From Halovenus amylolytica (GTDB lineage Archaea; Halobacteriota; Halobacteria; Halobacteriales; Haloarculaceae): DNA of 64,000 nucleotides. Positions 62,938 to 64,000 of the stretch are shown one piece after another. The notes below the pieces were generated by a model. That model worked only from the letters and a program-made list of their open reading frames with translations. It did no database searches and was not told the origin of the DNA. Each line of letters opens with the position of its first letter. The first letter of the stretch is position 1. The position numbers were made by a program, and so were the translations under genes. The stretch is taken from NCBI GenBank assembly GCA_004015825.1, contig SAYS01000008.1, positions 1 through 64,000 on the forward strand, in the 5' to 3' direction.

Positions 62938-63321
62938 TCAATCCTGGAAACGCACCACGACAGCGTGCTCGCGGATGTACGCCCGCACGCGTTCGGGGAA
63001 GGGACCCGAACCGGGCCACTCGTCGGCGACGCCGAGCCGGGCCGGATCGCCGATGTAGGTCGCGACGTTCCCGCCATCGGCTGTCGGAACCTGGACGCGC
63101 ACGTACAGTCCCGACTCGACACCTTCGTAGCGGTCAAGGGGCTCGATCGCTGGTGGGACGAGAATCCGACCCGCGACACTCCCACCGGGAAGCAGTGTCG
63201 GATACCGGCCGTCGACGCGGTGGAGTCCGTCGACGTTTGCCCGACCACGGTACTCGACGGTTTCAACGACCTGGGCTGCTGTGTCGCGATCAGTCAGCGT
63301 CCCGTAGACGAACACCGCCAC
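62938..63321 (-). CDS. Gamma-glutamylcyclotransferase-like (AIG2/GGCT) protein
   Basis: A 127-residue single-domain protein beginning MAVFVYGTLTDRD (the YGTL nucleotide/substrate loop) with LDRYEGVESGLYVRVQVPTA holding the catalytic Glu position. This matches the AIG2/GGCT fold. Haloarchaea make gamma-glutamylcysteine, so a role in its turnover is plausible but unproven. It ends 67 bp from the CBS gene start. Confidence 0.88.
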   Translation of the reverse strand: MAVFVYGTLTDRDTAAQVVETVEYRGRANVDGLHRVDGRYPTLLPGGSVAGRILVPPAIEPLDRYEGVESGLYVRVQVPTADGGNVATYIGDPARLGVADEWPGSGPFPERVRAYIREHAVVVRFQD

Positions 63322-63327
63322 GACCGC

Positions 63328-64000
63328 TTACCGTTCGTCGATCGGGGTGACATCGCGGTCGTCCGGGCCGACGTACCGACCACGTGGGCGGATGAGGCGG
63401 TTGTCCTCCTGGTATTCGAGGACGTGCGCCAGCCAGCCGCCGCTGCGGGCCATCGCGAAGATTGGGGTGTACATGTCGATCGGAATGCCGAGCTTGTAGT
63501 AGACTGCGCCGGAGTAGTAATCCACGTTCGGCGCGATCCCTTTCTCTGGAAGACCTTTCTCCTCGGTCAGGTACCGCTCGATCGTGTTCGTGTATTCGAG
63601 CCACTTGGTCTGGCCGGATTCCTCGGTGAGTTCTTCGAGTCGCTGCTGGAGGATCTTCGCGCGCGGATCCTTGACGTTGTAGACGCGGTGTCCCCAGCCG
63701 GGAATCCGCCGACCGGACTCGGTCTGGTCTTTGACCCACGCCAGTGGATCCTTCTCGCTCTCGTCGAGTTCGAGCAACGTCTCGATTACGTCCTGGTTCG
63801 CGCCGCCGTGTAGCGGTCCGGACAGTGCCCCGATGCCGCCGGTAATCGCGCTGTAGACGTCGGCGTACGTCGAGCCGATTACCATTGCGGTAAAGGTCGA
63901 GGCGTTGAGTCCGTGATCGGCGTGCAGCGTGAGTGCCATATCGAAGGTCTCCTCGGCGACCTCGCTTGGCTCCGTTCCGGTCAGCATATAGAGGAAGTTT
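63328..64000 (-). CDS. citZ: Citrate synthase, C-terminal part (truncated by window end)
   Basis: About 224 residues from the C-terminal part of citrate synthase, first enzyme of the citric acid cycle. LTLHADHGLNASTFTAMVIG (first catalytic His), IGALSGPLHGGANQDVIE (second His in HGGAN) and GWGHRVYNVKDPRAKILQQR (conserved Arg and catalytic Asp) are intact. The reading frame is open to the window edge (NFLYMLTG), so the start lies beyond 64000. Six bases separate its stop from the GGCT-like gene, a likely operon. Confidence 0.95.
   Translation of the reverse strand, partial: NFLYMLTGTEPSEVAEETFDMALTLHADHGLNASTFTAMVIGSTYADVYSAITGGIGALSGPLHGGANQDVIETLLELDESEKDPLAWVKDQTESGRRIPGWGHRVYNVKDPRAKILQQRLEELTEESGQTKWLEYTNTIERYLTEEKGLPEKGIAPNVDYYSGAVYYKLGIPIDMYTPIFAMARSGGWLAHVLEYQEDNRLIRPRGRYVGPDDRDVTPIDER

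Overview
The window is chromosomal DNA from a halophilic archaeon (class Halobacteria). Evidence: high GC with strong G/C third positions, very acidic proteins, archaeal ribosomal and polymerase genes (L11, S15, S3Ae, RpoL), Pus10, Pcc1, a HalX-type response regulator, Tat lipoproteins, a PGF-CTERM-like tail, and many short CxxC proteins. The genus cannot be read from the window with confidence.

Layout. 0.1-9.4 kb is mostly core: a DUF2062 protein, a PQQ-type sugar dehydrogenase lipoprotein, a TauE/SafE permease, Pus10, a secreted HExxH protein, RNase HII, UspA and L11. 9.4-16.4 kb is more variable: an Eco57I-like DNA methyltransferase without an obvious nuclease partner, an AT-rich gap, an HprK-like kinase and a Tat-exported metallophosphoesterase with two tandem DNRLRE-like modules. 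It ends at tRNA-Thr(CGT), which has a duplicated 3' fragment beside it. 16.7-25.2 kb is core again: Trm5, RpoL, a triple zinc-ribbon membrane protein, 2Fe-2S ferredoxin, response regulator, RNase HI, and an overlapping hisC / AK6-type kinase / CDP-alcohol transferase operon.

25.3-36.4 kb looks like an accessory island next to tRNA-Arg(CCT), whose 3' end is repeated several times downstream. It carries an RHH/RelE toxin-antitoxin pair, a complete ABC importer, a UbiD decarboxylase, a VOC protein, a frameshifted archaeal riboflavin kinase-HAD fusion, UbiX, an Lrp/AsnC regulator and a TrmB regulator preceded by a 24-codon ORF. UbiX makes prenyl-FMN from FMN for UbiD, and riboflavin kinase makes FMN, so this reads as a substrate-import plus prenyl-FMN decarboxylation system.

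36.7-52.2 kb holds the three-part proton-translocating transhydrogenase (PntAA/AB/B), a cation/H+ antiporter with a TrkA domain, a TnpB remnant with hairpins, MscS, DapD, a stretch of gene fragments including an M23 peptidase relic, the split glycine decarboxylase (GcvPA/PB), a GlmU-like nucleotidyltransferase and a GNAT enzyme. 52.3-57.4 kb is a five-gene overlapping operon of pilin-like secreted proteins plus a sixth, convergent one. 57.8-60.3 kb is the S15 / RecJ-Cdc45-like / Pcc1 / S3Ae cluster. 60.3-64 kb ends with a nested repeat locus, a DUF192 lipoprotein, a CBS protein, a gamma-glutamylcyclotransferase-like protein and the C-terminal part of citrate synthase, which runs off the window.

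The most unusual material is in the repeats. One is a dispersed 79-80 bp palindromic element (three complete, two truncated and one end-only copy) whose arms vary in a compensatory way. The other is a roughly 630 bp layered repeat at 61.2-61.8 kb, built around two identical 111 bp units bracketed by hairpin modules that also occur at 18.0 kb.
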